DNA from: Ailanthus altissimus
Lineage: Eukaryota > Streptophyta > Magnoliopsida > Sapindales > Simaroubaceae
NCBI GenBank assembly: GCA_946807835.1
Contig: OX327686.1
Coordinates: forward strand, 7,378,001-7,442,000
Reading direction: 5' to 3'
DNA length: 64,000 nt
Shown here piece after piece: positions 9,990 to 23,327 of this stretch (the stretch's first letter is position 1; every line of letters starts with the position of its first letter). The position numbers were made by a program, and so were the translations under genes. The notes beneath the pieces were generated by a model. That model made no database searches, was not told the DNA's origin, and saw only the letters and a list, made by a program, of their open reading frames with translations.

Positions 9990-12780
9990 TCCAGTATGTA
10001 GTCAGAGATTGCTTGAACTTTATGTTTGTTTTGGTTCTTAATCAGGGATGTAATAAAAAAAAATTTTTTGACTTGGCTATTTTTAAAAATATGATTTTGT
10101 AGTTTTTAACGGAATGAAAAGAATTTATTCATAAAAAAAAATAAATTTATCTTATACGATAAGATATAATGAAGCTTATAATACAAGAATATTATATAAC
10201 CATAAGAAATAATAATAAAATAAAATAAGAATAATACACTATTAAAGTTGTGCTTAACGATTTCTCAGAATATAGATTAATAATATAATTATTTGTTGCA
10301 GCGGTTGTTCACCCCAAAACTTCTTAAAAGTTTTTCCTTTTAATAAAAAAGAGTAAAGAGTCATTTGGACGAAGATTAATAGAAACTCATTGTAATGATC
10401 AAATTTTATTTGTTGTAGAATTTAGTGAAGCAAATTTAAAGATGTTCAGTTAAAATATACGATGGATGTTGAGATGAAAATCCATTTCGATGGCTAATTA
10501 ATTAATTCACAAATTGATGCAATCATGTGCATTTCTACAAATCTTAATTGGTATAAATTTAAACTTTTTATAGTTTAATTATAAAAGCAGTGCTATTACC
10601 CCCAATCACTATTTTTTTTTTATAACTAATTACGTTATTCTATTTTAGTATTATATATTTATCATAATTTTAATTAATATAATATAAACACTAAAATTAA
10701 ATAGAAGGACGTGATTAATTTCACGACTAACACAATTGTAATTGATGTTAACACTTTTTAAAATTATATATTATTATTATAAATTATATATTCTCGATAA
10801 TTATTTGTCTGAAATTTTTGTAGAGAGATAGAGAGATACAAGAAAAATAAGAGCAGAGAAGAAAAATATGTACTAGAGATATTTAATAGAATGGGACTAT
10901 TTCAATCAATAAAATAGTAAAAAAAAAATACAATTAAATTCTCAAAATTTAATCAAAAGGATTAGATTCTTATGATTTTAAAAATACCTATTTGTTAGAT
11001 ATTTCTGTATTTGAGTGATTTATTTTAATTACACGCGATTTATAATTACAAATGTTTGTCGATGTTCCAAACATTTAATTGTCCAAATAGATGAAATTTA
11101 TTTGTTAAAGAGGTCACGTTGAATACTTTTTAAATTATTTAAATCTACATATTTTTTTTTTGACTAAACTGTAAAGGTTGAGTTATTATTTTTTTCTGAA
11201 ATATTCTATGAACTTATTTACTTTAACAAACTCATAGTTAATTTTATAAATTAAAAATGTACTCTTTAAACTCATTCAAATGTCAAATTTACCCTTAACA
11301 AAATTAATTTTTTATCGTAATATTAATTACATACTCACTTAAAAAGAATTTCTCTCTCGCTAGCCCTCTTTCTCTATCCACTCTCTCCTGCAGTTTCCTT
11401 TGCCAAATCTCCTAAATAAAACTAGTTTTCGGAAACTTATTTGCAAAAATAATCGGAAACTTTTACATCACATCTTTGCCCAATATTTTTTTTTTATCAT
11501 TGTTTGTTTTTTATCTTCATAAGCGAATGCATATGACATCCAATCATTGGAGCTCTTAAGAAAATGGCTAAAGTTCGTATTGAGAAAGATTCAATTACGA
11601 CATATAAATAAATAAATAATTCGGCAAAAAGTTTTGCTTGTGGAATGCTTGATCGGCCAAAAAAAATAAAACTTGACAAGGAATTGAGATTAGCGATGGG
11701 AAAATAATTCTTTAACTTATTGAAACATAATTTTATTAAGAAGAATTTAGTAAAATTTAAACTAAATTTAGTATATAAAATTAAAATTTATAATAAATTT
11801 GAGGTAAATGCAGATTAGAAAAAATATCCACAAGTACTTGTGAGTATTCGCACATATTTACTTATTTATCTAGAATGAATATTCGCTTTTTTAAAATAAT
11901 ATTATCACTGTTAATTCATTAATTTCTCTTTTTAAATTAGTTTCATGTCATCCAAATAAAGTGGATAACGTGAAGTATTCTATAAATGTGATGTTTATAA
12001 GGTAAATTAATCATATTTATTATTGTTGATCCAAAAATTTAATAATTTAAAAATCAACGAGTTACATTTATTTTTATTTAGGAAGCTTGATTTGGACGAC
12101 AATAATAAAATCAAAAATTGATTGTTTCTCTTTCCACGAGAATAATGTTTGATGAGGACCCTGCAATCAAAGAGAACATGTAAGGCTAGGTCTTTCAGCA
12201 TAAACATTATGATACATAAGTCAACAAAGACCCTGAAAAGAATAAAATAAAGCAAGAAAATAAGAGAGCCATGCGAATTATTCGATATGAATAACTGACT
12301 TCGAATTTGATATGACTTTTCTACATGTTTAGAGTGTATTTGTATGCTAATGTACTTGTTCTTCTTCTTCTTATTATTATCATATTTCTTTGATTTCATC
12401 ATCTATTTATAAAATGAGGATTTAAGATTCACTCATAACTCTTAGAGTTATTTTTAATAACGGTATCTTTTAATAAGGATTTAGAGTTTTTTTAAAATTA
12501 CACTTAATATTTCTTACCTTTGTGGAATTATCCATTTCTATAGATTTTTTCTCTAATAAGCTTGACTTTATTTATAGCTCTTTACGTCTCTTGTACGTTG
12601 AGTTATTTTTAAGAACTTCTTTAATTATTCGAGGTTGTCAATTTCAGACCTTCTCCTAGTTAATTTAAGTAGGGGTTATATCTCCTCGAATATAGCCTTT
12701 TCGAACAAGATAGTTAATGTTCGACAATTGCTTTCCTTAACTATGTAGATGATAGATTTGACTGAGCAGGGTAGCTTGTA
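9990..12780. other. AT-rich intergenic sequence without a recognised gene
   Basis: No coding pattern was found. The longest open frame here (12007-12402, minus) is lysine/asparagine/isoleucine-rich low complexity and is judged a chance frame. Near 11690-11870 there is weak likeness to hAT-type termini (GCGATGGGAAAATAATTC), too poor to call. Confidence 0.5.
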
Positions 12781-12791
12781 GGCCAATGTTT

Positions 12792-13765
12792 TGTGATAAG
12801 CGCATTTTATATATGATATTATACTATTTTTAATTTAATAATTACTTATTTTGAATATAAATTTATAGCTATTTATGTGTATTAATTTTATTTTATAGCT
12901 TTCAAGCTAATGGAGCTATTTGGAGTGAATATTCAAAGTAAACAAGCAACAAATCCAAAATGCTACAGTGTAATAAACAGTATCGGTGAAGAGTGTATAC
13001 TACAGTACCTGTGCTACAGTACACCCTAGGCTTTGGTGCCCAAGTGTTGAAAAATAGTGCCCAAACACCGAAAAACCCAGGTTTTAGCTCCTAGGCGCCA
13101 AAACGAGCTCCCAAACATTTGATGGAACTCTATATATTGATGTTATTTTGTGATTAATGACTATTTGATGTTTATCATTTATGCTTTTTATATGGTTAAT
13201 GCTTCTAATTGCATTGGAAAATAGATTGGATAAATTAAACATTTAGGTTATGTTCCTGGGAAAGTTTAATCTATATTTTGGTTGTAAAAGGCATGATTTT
13301 GAGTTTGTTGAGTTGGGAGACTAATGAACTTATGGTAGTCACATAAAGGTAGTTTAATGCGTGTATGTATAATCGGTTAGATATGGATATTAACTTGTTT
13401 GTATATGTATAGAGTCTCATTCGGTACTCGGGAGGGGGAGTGAGATTATTCTTAAGCTTTTGACTACTAAATGCATTAGATTAGTTGTTAATCACAAATG
13501 ATAAAGAGCATAGAAACAATAGAGGGAAATCAAGTCCTTAGAACCCCATTGCCATAGAATTCTTGTATCCTTAATATATTAGTTTATTTAGTTTGAAGTA
13601 TTTTAATCTCACAATTTAACTTATCCTTTAAATTAATTTAGATAAAGTTAGGTTGTCAACACTATGACAATTAGCATTAATTTAGGATATCAATCATCAT
13701 GGGCATGATACTCATTCATCACTTTATTACTTGCTTACGACTTGTGCACTTGCGGTTATAATTCA
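12792..13765 (+). mobile_element. Ty3/Gypsy-type LTR remnant
   Basis: It opens TGATAAGCGCATTTTATATA and closes near GTGCACTTGCGGTTATAA. Both ends are typical of Athila/Tat-like plant Gypsy LTRs. The expected primer-binding site (TTGGCGCC) does not follow, so this is a solo or truncated LTR. It has a short section with repeated CTACAGT and GGTGCCCAA/GGCGCC words (12960-13120). No target duplication was confirmed. Confidence 0.55.
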
Positions 13766-14859
13766 CTTATGTATAATTCCGCGAACGCTCTGACCAGCCC
13801 GAAGAGATTATAGCTTTCCATTGTAAGACTAATCGAATAAAGTAGTCGGTTGATTATTATTTTGATCAGCTCAAAAGGTATGGACTCAGTTTTCTCTCAT
13901 TTGTGAGACTGATGGAATATGATAGCCCGTGGCCTAATGTTTAAACCATCTCAGAGAAGCCACCTTGGTTTTAGAATATTTATGGGTTGACACTTATTTT
14001 TTTGGGTCTTACTCATTTAAGGTCCTTAATCAGCCCTTTTAGTGTAAGTTCTTTTGGGTCTTTTGGGCCAAAGACCTTGGGCCTAGTTCACCGAAATTCA
14101 AGGGGGAACATAGGTCTCTTAATTTTCAATATTAACTTTTTTGACACTGAAAACTTTGTAAATAGTGTCCCTAGATTGAGGTATTCATGAACTGCCTTAT
14201 GCTCAATCAATGTCCTCATTTCTTAGGTTGTAATTACACTTTCTACTAGGTGAGTTTTAAGTGGGTGCTTTGTGGATACACTTTTAGTAGTTATGCAATT
14301 TATAACGGTGATTGGGCTCTTTACTTTTAGTTGTTTTGCCTTTTATTGCCTTAAATCCACTGCAACCCCTCGAGAAGTTCAATAAGTTTGGCAGTTATGA
14401 TGAGTAGTTTATTCCCTTTGATTGGTGACGGGTTGTCATCTGGGGAATCGATTGTCATCATACAGTTTAGTTGAAGAGTTGTTATTTAACCTTGTTCTTG
14501 ACTTTTGAATTTTGAATGTTGATTGTATATTTAGCTTCGTAGTTCTTTCATTTTTCCATATTTTGCTACCATTTTTTAAAGAGCGTTCTATCTTTGTGAT
14601 TCAAAAAGAAATTTTTTTCTCGTTTTCACATATTTTTAACGGCTTCAATTTTTGACATTCTTTGTTGGTAAGTGCTTCCCTTTTAGCTATGTTCTCATTT
14701 ATTTTATCCCTTCTTTCTTTGTGTTTCATTCATCTTTTGAGGTCTTTTTGTTGTTGTTGTCTTTTTTTTTTAATATTTGTAGGCATATCTTCTTGGGAAA
14801 TTTCTTAATAAGCTTTGTATTTTTGGATCTTGTTTGGGTATAAGATTATGTCTTCTGTA

Positions 14860-16450
14860 AATGAACATCATGATATCTCTAGTTAAGATTCGGTCATCTT
14901 AGAGAGATATCTGGTGCTCTGAGTAGCTCAAAGACTGTTTGAAACTTTTCCCCTTTATAGTTCTCCCCCTAATAACTGCTTCTTAAAAGACTGCTCGAAA
15001 CTTTTCCTCTTTATAGATCTCCTATACAATAGTAGGATCCTTGGAGGGTTTGGGGAAGCGTTTAATCAATCAAGTAGGCCAAAGAAAAAGTCTAATATTT
15101 AGAATATGGATAATGCTTCTTATGAATTGGATTATCTTTCAAATCATCCTTCTGATGTGATTGAGGGTATACTTGTTAAGTTACGAACTTGTTGAATTAC
15201 GAAAGAGGATGAAGATTTTTAATTCTGTTACTTTGAAGGTCCCTTAAGAAGATGAATTCTTTAACTCACCACCGAATAGGGACTTAGCTTTAAATTTGAG
15301 ATTTTTTTAAGTTTGGCTTGAGGTTATTGCTTCGGTCCTTCTTTATAGACATGCTATTTTGTCTGGACTTAGCCCTGTGTCAACTAAATTTGAATGGCTG
15401 GAAGGTCTTAGTTAGGTTGTATGCCATATGGAGTAAGGCAACTCTTAAAAGTTCATACTTATACGAGCTTTAAAACTTTTACCAAACGAGGGCCAACTTT
15501 GAGTTGCAAAATGATTTTTGTTATCCGATTGTGTATGATAAGGAGAAAAAGGTTGCTCTAATGAGGAACCTGCACTCTAAAAATGCTGGATGGAAGTACC
15601 TCTGGTTCTTTATTGGAGGTGATTAGAGGTAGGTTTATGAGGGTCTGTATGATCCTCGATTGTGTCATCGTATTTCTTTTAAGAAAGGTTATTTGTTCCT
15701 TGAATTCTTTATTGTTTAGTGGAGCCGTTTCTTTGCTTATGTCCTTTAATGCTTGTGTTGTGGTCCTTTTTTAGCAATTTTTAGTACTTGAAGCTAGAGC
15801 TTTTTGAAGAAGATAAGGGTTATGCTTGAGTAGAGCTACTTTTTCGTTCTTGCGTGGAGTTATTCTCCTAGGATAATCTCATCTTCTCAAGTTTTATCAA
15901 AGATAGTTTCACTTCTAAAGGATGTTTTGACTTTTAGAACAAAGGTAAATTTTCTTTTAGCTTCTTTACTTTTAGATGGTACTAATCTGTATTAGTAAGT
16001 GTTGACTTGTGAATTTATCTTTACAATTATGAAGAAGAGTAAGAAAATGTCCATTTTTGACGTTAATCCTCATTTTTTTTCTACAAAGAAAAAGAAGATG
16101 CTAGTATGTAATCTTCTTAATTTAAGGATGAAATGCTTAGGGGAGTCTTCTGTTGGTGCTCTTTGTACTAATACTCCAGTGGCTTTTAGGAATGGGCTTA
16201 AGGTCATCTCTTCTCCTACCCATGAGAGTTTGCCTCTCTAAGGTACGAGGACTCTTTTTCCTCCTCCCCCTCCTCGATCTGATAGAGGAGTAGTTAACGT
16301 AAAGATTCCTAGTGGGTCTCTGACTCTAAGGCCTTGGTTGAGGCATAAACTAGGGTCTCTTCAATTAACTGTTCTTTACTTCTCGAAGAGGAAAATGTAT
16401 AAACATGTGTTACTTCTTTTGAAGAAAATAGAGAAGGTATAACCTAAGAA
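14860..16450 (+). pseudogene. Decayed gag-like ORF of a gypsy-type element (second copy)
   Basis: Plus-strand frames start near MSSVNEHHDIS (about 14848) and are broken by many stops. Pieces such as NASYELDYLSNHPSDVIEG, LSGLSPVSTKFEWLEGL and ALMRNLHSKNAGWK follow the order seen in plant 'gypsy-type transposase' proteins. A proline-rich section (PPPPPRSDR, near 16260-16285) and a long tail follow. The sequence just upstream (14280-14850) is T-rich and may hold an intron or leader. It is the same class as the minus-strand remnant at 1300-2620. No intact product is possible. Confidence 0.45.
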
Positions 16451-16829
16451 TTGTACTGCCCCAATGAACCTATTCTTTACTAAGTGAATTATAAACCCAC
16501 CCTCTCTCTTCCATCTCTAAAGATAGAAAGAGTTGAAATGCCAAATTTATTATTAGGGCTTTCATTGTTCAAGTTCTTACTCGAAAGGCCTGACATGCAG
16601 TACTTGGCAAGCGGTGTCCCAAGGTATTGAATGCATTTTGGAGCTATTGTCTTTATTTTTATTTTTATTCCTCCTATTTGTGTAGTGACTAGTAATTTCT
16701 GCCTTCTTATTGTTTGTAAGGATTGGTTGCCCTCACCAGTCATCGCCATGATATCTATAAGGCGATGGCTGGTTCTTAAAGTGTAGTAGTTGTTATTTAG
16801 CATGCCTCTTATATTCAAAGCCAATTTTT

Positions 16830-19700
16830 TATTATTTTACTCTCATAGTTTATTTATATTTTTTTTACCAATAACTTTTATATTATCTATTTGATATTAT
16901 ATATATATATATTTTATTATGTGATTGAATGTTTTTTTTAAAAATAAAAATATCATACAATTTAAAGCTACTCTATAATATATAAATTTATTTTATTAAT
17001 TGTGACTTGCATGGTTAAAGTTATATTTATAGTATAAATATGCACATGTAGTGAAAGTTCCAAAATTAGGGTATTTGACTATAAATAATAATGGCTAACA
17101 ATTAAGATATTAGCTTATTTATTAGTGTTAAAAGGCCTCACTAATTTAGTTTTTTTTATTTTATAATGGAATGTCATGAACATTATGCTTTAAAATGTAT
17201 TGTAATTTTTTTTTTTTCTTTTTACATGTTGTTGTGTTTAAATTTATTGTCTTTATAAAATTATATTTTGTAATAATATAATAACGTATATTATCATAAA
17301 AGTATGTTAACTTAACTAATGCAATAATTTAATTGAGTGAAAGAGATTATATTTCAGCTATTTATATATTGAGTTATTGGATAATTTACTGGTGAATGTT
17401 CATCTTGTTATTTTATTATTTTTAAATAATGATGGTCATACTATACGCTTTGTATGACTATATATTAGTCAGTTGTATACCTTATGTGAATATCATATTA
17501 CATTAATAAAATATTAATAATTTTAATTTATTTTAAATACTAATTATGACTTGATGCCGTCTTATATAATAATATAAATTGTATTTGTTTAATGGACCGT
17601 TTTAAGTTCTTGGTTGCTTTAATATGTATTATATTAACGTATTATTTTAATGCATTAGTTATATATTTCAATTTTAATTATTTGTAATCTTTCATAAACT
17701 TTAAAATGTAAGGGTTTTTTAAATACATCAATAAATAAAAAAAAGAGGACGTCTTACTGTTGAGAACTTCTATAAATTTTTTTAATTTATTTTGTGAAAT
17801 ATATTGCATATATTTTATTGTTGGTATGTATTAACATTTTCTTATAAGGAAGTGAATTTTGTTTAGATTTCAAAAAATTTTAAAATTATTAAGGGGATGT
17901 GCATAAACCTTCGAGGGAGTCACCTATAAAAGTAACACAAGTTTTGTGATTAGTGATCCCATAAAAAAAATTCAATAGATAGAAACAATTTATATTGCAT
18001 AACTTATTTAACCTTATATTATGAACATATTTTAGAGGAAATATGCCTTGATAATTCCTACGGTAAAAGTGCTAACTTTTTGTAACATTAAAAAATATAT
18101 TTATCATAAATGAGTCTAAAATAAACATACTCTTATAAGGCATGGGTCACTAATGTGAGAATAGTCACAAGATTATAACTATGAAAATTAAGTTGTTCTC
18201 TAGAGCTCTCATTAGAATCAAGATAGAACGTAGGTTTTTAACGTGTTAACTTGCAAAATTAAATCTTTGTCATTATCATGTATATTATAGTTAAAGTTTG
18301 ATCAAAGAGGTCAAGTTCAAAATAGTTCACTCAAGTTCATCAAATGAATTCTATAAGGCTAAGTATAGATTTAAGTCTAAAAGACATTTACATCTATTAG
18401 ATAATAGAATATTGATTCTATATATTTTTTGTTATTAATTATATATCATATTTTCTTATATATCTAATTTATATGTATATATAAAAAGTTTTCAAATCTT
18501 TTGTGTGAGAGAAAAGATTTATTTATTTTTAAATATTTTATAAATTACATAATTTAAATTTAACTTTTATGTTGTAAGTTATTAATTATAAATAATAATT
18601 ATTATATAATGGTTATAATATATTAAAATTAGCCATTAAAATTAGATTTAATGAACGAGAGTTATAATATTTATATGTTGTTATTATTATTTAGAAGTTT
18701 TTATATATTAAGTTATTATAAAAATTATAATGAATTAAATTGTTCTTATTAATATTAATATTAGCCCTTTCTTATTAGGTGTGGATAGATTGAAGAAGAG
18801 AAGAAAATAAAAGGTGTTATTATATATATATATGTGTGTGTATTTAAATAATATATTTTTTATATTATATTTTTAAGTAACTATAACAATAGAGATTTAA
18901 TATTGTCTTATGGTAAATATACTTATCAAGGAGAGTGACTTTAAAGTTGAATAAAACCGTCACTACCCACATTTGGAGAGTACCATTTGACTTTGAAATA
19001 ATACTATTTAATATGTCTCTTTGTGCTCTTATAGTTTATTTGTAGTTATTCTATCAATAATTTTAATATTTTATATATTTAATAATATATAATTAAATAA
19101 TTTTTTAAAATAAATATTCATACAAATTATACATTACAAAATATATTATTATAATTAAAAAATATTTTTTTTACTTAAAAGACTAATTAAAATTAGTTTC
19201 ATTATTTAAAGAAATATCTTTACAATATAGATTTATGAGATATAATAGTTCATTAAATGTGTTGTTCAGAGATAAGTTAAAAGAATGAGGTAATATTTTT
19301 TATTTTATTTTATTTTATTATATTATTTTGTCATTAATAGCAATTTAAATTATAGGTATTTTAATGACAAAAATTTAAATAACCTCTTTGAATTCCACGT
19401 TTTTTCAGGCACCTTCCTCTGACTTGAAGCGCTGCATATCTAATTTTTACCTGCCACTTGTGAATCGTGATATTGTTCCAACCAAACTGAGAGAATGACA
19501 TTTATGAAATGCATTTAGACTTTTGATGTGTTCATCAGCACCGTCTGTTTGGGTAGGTTATTGGATTTAATATGCTTGACGATAGCCGGTAATGGTTGGG
19601 TGCTCCGGCTTTTAGCCCCAGATTTTGACTTGGTGATTTGTACAACGATAGATTTTACCATGGCCTGGGCTTATATGCACCCACAATTATTAATGTCTCT
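16830..19700. other. AT-rich intergenic sequence
   Basis: No gene was found. Weak direct similarity exists between about 16840-16920 and 19028-19090 (ATAGTTTATTT followed by CAATAA), which might be remnants of a repeat pair. A (TA)-(TG) run lies at about 18820-18842. The last 300 bp (19400-19700) is less AT-rich but I recognise nothing in it. Confidence 0.45.
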
Positions 19701-19706
19701 AAATTG

Positions 19707-20575
19707 TGTTGAGAGAAAAACGTTTTTTTTTTCTTTTCAGATTATATTAAAATAAAAAATTTAAGATATTTTAATTTTTTTGTGTAATAAAAAAATTTAT
19801 TAATTAAATAAAAATAATAAAAATTTAAAATAAAAAATAAAAGAACACATACATAATTTTATGTGGTTTGGTCAATTGTTTATGTTTATGGTGGATCCAA
19901 AAATTATAAGCTCTTTTATTATAACTCCCTAGAGATTTTATAAGGAAAACTCAATAAAGAACCCTCAAAATGATTTAAATGTTTAGTAAATCCTTACTCT
20001 ACCACCAACGATGATCACCCAAACAATGGTTCTACCCTAGCACACACAAGCACTTAGTGTCTATCCAGTTTTTTCCCTCTCTTAAAATTTCTGTTAATAC
20101 TTAATCTGAAATCAAGTGTTTATAAGTGTTTATATATGGTGTATTTCGTGCCTACTGACCCTATTTTTTATTGGAGTAAAAGTCTATTTATTTTGAAAGT
20201 TTAAAACTTTTCAAAATTAGAAATTTCGAAGAAAAATAGACTTCTGACGCGTCTGGCATTGCGGCGCTCAGCCCTGTAGCGCCTATCTCGCATTTTCTTG
20301 CTTCCTTCAAGTTTTTGAGTTCCGTTTCGCTTCCCCTTTTATGTCCCACACGTTTTAGACTTCTCTATACGTATCCCACACGTTCTAAACTTTTTATTAC
20401 TCTCTACTTTAATATTCATTTCAATTTTTATTTAACTAAAATTATTGAATCACCAATTTTTAATAAATTAATTAAAATCTTCTTAAAAATTGCAGCTTTA
20501 CAAAAATTTATCATTCATGAAGAGGTTGGATAAATCATGGGTTTGAATAATTTATTTGGGTATCATTAATTTTAA
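19707..20575 (-). mobile_element. Copia solo LTR, antisense, upstream of the SAM gene
   Basis: Reverse-complemented, this aligns along its length with the LTR at 8441-9355: TGATACCC start, GTGTGGGACAT block, a reduced GC-rich palindrome patch (plus-strand 20246-20290) and an end of CTCAACA at 19707. Target duplications were not found (AATTG versus TTAAT). It lies 425 bp upstream of the ATG of the SAM-domain gene, so it may sit in that promoter. Confidence 0.78.
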
Positions 20576-20890
20576 CGTTCTGTTCTGATAATCAGGAGTG
20601 TATAACTAATCCCAACTAAAGCTAGTAATGTCAATGTTTACCTGGGGTTAAATTGAATTTTCATCTCATGGCTGTGATTAGTTAAATGTGAATAAGTAGA
20701 TTGAGGACATTTAAGATAAGTCAACCAAATCCGAATGGACTGGTGAAGCAAGTTCCTAAAGTAGATATAAGAAGTAATAAGTTGCTACTGATTAATTTCT
20801 CTTTTTCTTCTGTGCACGTTGCTTTCAAAACTCAACTAACATCCTCACAATCTCCATTACCAGCAGGACCAACCTCACCCACATCACATG

Positions 20891-20900
20891 CATATATATG
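20891..20900 (+). promoter_or_regulatory. Possible TATA box of the SAM-domain gene
   Basis: CATATATATG lies about 100 bp upstream of the ATG at 21001. It is followed by short direct repeats (AGCACT) and a CCACCG-rich leader. This is a weak positional inference. Confidence 0.4.
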
Positions 20901-21000
20901 ACTGACCATGAGCTATAGTTAGCACTAGCACTAGCAATATTGCTCCTAATTCCTAAAAACTACAAATCGAGTCGCCGTCGCCACCGCCACCGCCACCACC

Positions 21001-21786
21001 ATGGGCATGGACTGGTTCTCTTGGTTATCAAGAAGCAACCTTGACCCATCTCTAGTATACGAGTATGGCCTTGCATTTGTTCGCAATGAGCTCCAAAAGG
21101 AGGATTTAACCAACTTCAACCATGAATTTCTCCAAAGTATGGGCATTTCGGTGGCCAAGCACAGGCTTGAAATACTCAAGCTAGCTGGGAAGGAAGTTGG
21201 TGCTGGTGGGGGAGGCCCAAGGACAAAGAGCTTTCCAAAGCTTATCTCGGCCGCCTTCCACAAAACCAGAAAAAACATTACGAAGTGCGTTAACAAGTTG
21301 ATTTTTCATGAACAAGTTGAGTCGTCAGTCAAGACCTTGCCTGTGCCGGAGCAAGCCCGTTACCAATACCAAGAGCGATGGAGAAAAGCATTATTGACAA
21401 GCAAGTACAAGAGTGATGAGAAGGAGATGCCGACGGCAGCAACACTCAAAATCAGGACTAGTAGGGGGATTGCAAAATCTGGTCCTTTGGCTTTGGATGG
21501 AAGGGCTGCAGTTGCACAAGAGACGAAGATGATGCTCGCAAATTCAAGGTTAAAGTTGTCGGGGCCTCTCGACAGGAACATGCAAGAGAGGTTGCTTTTC
21601 ACTTATAGGAGCCCACTATCATCTGGGCCTTTAGAGGCAAATAGAAGCCCAAGACTGTATGGGCCTCTCGAGGGACGGCCTCCAAGCCCAATGGTTTGTC
21701 ATAATAATATTGACTACTCCAGGGAGAAGTTCTACGGTCACAATACACTATGGGCTGCACTTTTTCAAGATCTGAAGCCCACTTGA
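21001..21786 (+). CDS. SAM-domain protein (plant-specific, unknown role)
   Basis: A single open frame of 261 residues. Residues about 5-66 form a sterile alpha motif (SAM) domain, with WFSWLSRSNLDPSLVYEYGL, the FNHEFLQSMGIS core and a KHRLEILKLA terminal helix. SAM domains mediate protein-protein or RNA contacts; the precise role of this plant group is not known to me. The middle is basic. The C-terminal half repeats a GPL motif four times (SGPLAL, SGPLDR, SGPLEA, YGPLEG), each embedded in R/S/P-rich sequence. It ends LFQDLKPT, a C-terminus I associate with plant homologues of this type. The ATG sits in a good context after a run of CCACCG trinucleotides; a second Met at residue 3 could also start. 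A Copia solo LTR lies 425 bp upstream. The frame is far longer and less AT-rich than its surroundings, which supports a real gene. Confidence 0.86.
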   Translation: MGMDWFSWLSRSNLDPSLVYEYGLAFVRNELQKEDLTNFNHEFLQSMGISVAKHRLEILKLAGKEVGAGGGGPRTKSFPKLISAAFHKTRKNITKCVNKLIFHEQVESSVKTLPVPEQARYQYQERWRKALLTSKYKSDEKEMPTAATLKIRTSRGIAKSGPLALDGRAAVAQETKMMLANSRLKLSGPLDRNMQERLLFTYRSPLSSGPLEANRSPRLYGPLEGRPPSPMVCHNNIDYSREKFYGHNTLWAALFQDLKPT

Positions 21787-22176
21787 TATATAACTTTAAG
21801 ATAAGTGTTCCCTCACCTTAATATATAAACATAAAATATGATTTACGAGTTTATCATTTAATGGAAAATGTGTGCACGTAATTTATTTTTTTTAATTTGA
21901 AGTAATACAACGCAAGGGCAATGTATTTCTTAGTATACAAATCTCATTTACTTTTTTAACATGCAAATTGTAAATCCTCATGCAAAGTATTATATCATAA
22001 TCTGCATCTTATGCCTAAAATGTTCTAACGATGCACCAAATTTATTTTAAATACACGTATGATGAGAAGTTATAACTTTAAATAAAAGTCACACGGGCGC
22101 ATAAGCCTTACTCAGAAGTTAATTGTTAATTTGTTGGCAATTGTTGATGAGAAACTAATTTTCTCTATGCCTGCTA

Positions 22177-22316
22177 GATGAACTTTCAAAATATTTTAGT
22201 TAGATGAATGGAGATAAAAAAAAAAAGAATGAACTTTCAAAATATTTTGGTTAGATGAATGGAGATAGAAAAAAGAATGATTTTTCAAATTATTTTAAGT
22301 AGATGGATGTTAGATA
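22177..22316. repeat. Three-copy tandem repeat of about 50 bp
   Basis: Units start near 22180, 22231 and 22278, each with GAACTTTCAAAATATTTT (third copy diverged), GTTAGATGAATGGAGATA and an A-rich tail. It lies about 400 bp downstream of the SAM gene. Confidence 0.8.
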
Positions 22317-23301
22317 AAAACAATTCTCTTTATATACAGTCACGAAAAGAATTTCTAAAATGGAAATTTATATAACCTTTTTTTTTGGTGATGCGAGGGA
22401 AGAGATATTTAATGTTAGGATTTCTACTAAAATAAAGGAATAAATGTAATCAATCTTTTATTACTAAGTTGTTAACATAAATACGAAATTGATGTAATTT
22501 ATAAATTGCTTGCTTTTACAAACACCCATTTGACATAATTTATAAATTTGGGCAAGATTTGTTTTAATTTTGTCTTAACATAGGGTTAATTTTGGATGTC
22601 ATTTGATCGAATGTGCAAGGATACGAAGAGTGTGTCTAAGAATTCTTAAAATTTGCAATATTATATTTAAATAATTATAATCTAATAAGATGTTTTTGTT
22701 GTTGAGATCTAATATACATTGGTGTATGTATGTGTTATTATGTCTATTATTTAAATATATATCAAATACGAATTTATATGCGACGAAAGCGTAAAATATA
22801 CAATAAACATACTTCAACGTGTGTTTATTGTATAATAATCAAATATATTTGATTAATAATCAAATATATTAATCACATTAATATATTAGTAAAGTTGAGA
22901 ACTCGCCTCAACGCATAGTGTTATATACGTTTTTTTTTCTCAGAATCTATATAGAGATCAACTCGTGAGCAGTTCTAGTCACCAGTACGGTGGGCTTGGT
23001 GAGCTAGAACAACAACCCTTACGCAGCACTGAGTTTAATATTTAAACCCCAAAATAATCGATGTATGTTTTTTCATCATTTTCTTTAAAATGATATGAAA
23101 TGGAGAGTTTGAACCAATTCATAATTGCTTCATTGGAACTATAAAAAAAAAATGAAACTTTTTCATTTTTTCCTTCATTTTTTTCTTTCTCTCTTCTTTT
23201 CCTCCATTTTCGTTTCTTTCTATTTCTTTTTCTTGGCAAATCACCAAACACACACTTTCACATTCTTATCCACTTTCACATTCTTATCTTTCTCTCTCTT
23301 T

Positions 23302-23327
23302 ACATATATATATATATATATATATAT
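23302..23327. repeat. (TA)n microsatellite at the insertion point of copy A
   Basis: A run of TA units within copy B sits immediately left of copy A. Confidence 0.85.

Noticed and set aside
11690..11880. Possible third hAT-like MITE
   Set aside because: Only one end resembles the terminus; no partner inverted repeat or target duplication could be found.
12007..12402. 131-codon open frame on the minus strand
   Set aside because: Rich in K, N, I and F with no domain and no codon bias; such frames are expected by chance in very AT-rich DNA.
16840..19090. Possible LTR pair around 16840 and 19028
   Set aside because: Similarity is limited to a short AT-rich stretch that could be chance; no primer-binding site, polypurine tract or coding remnant lies between.
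20315..20533. 72-codon open frame upstream of the SAM gene
   Set aside because: It lies wholly inside the antisense Copia LTR and has no protein-like pattern.
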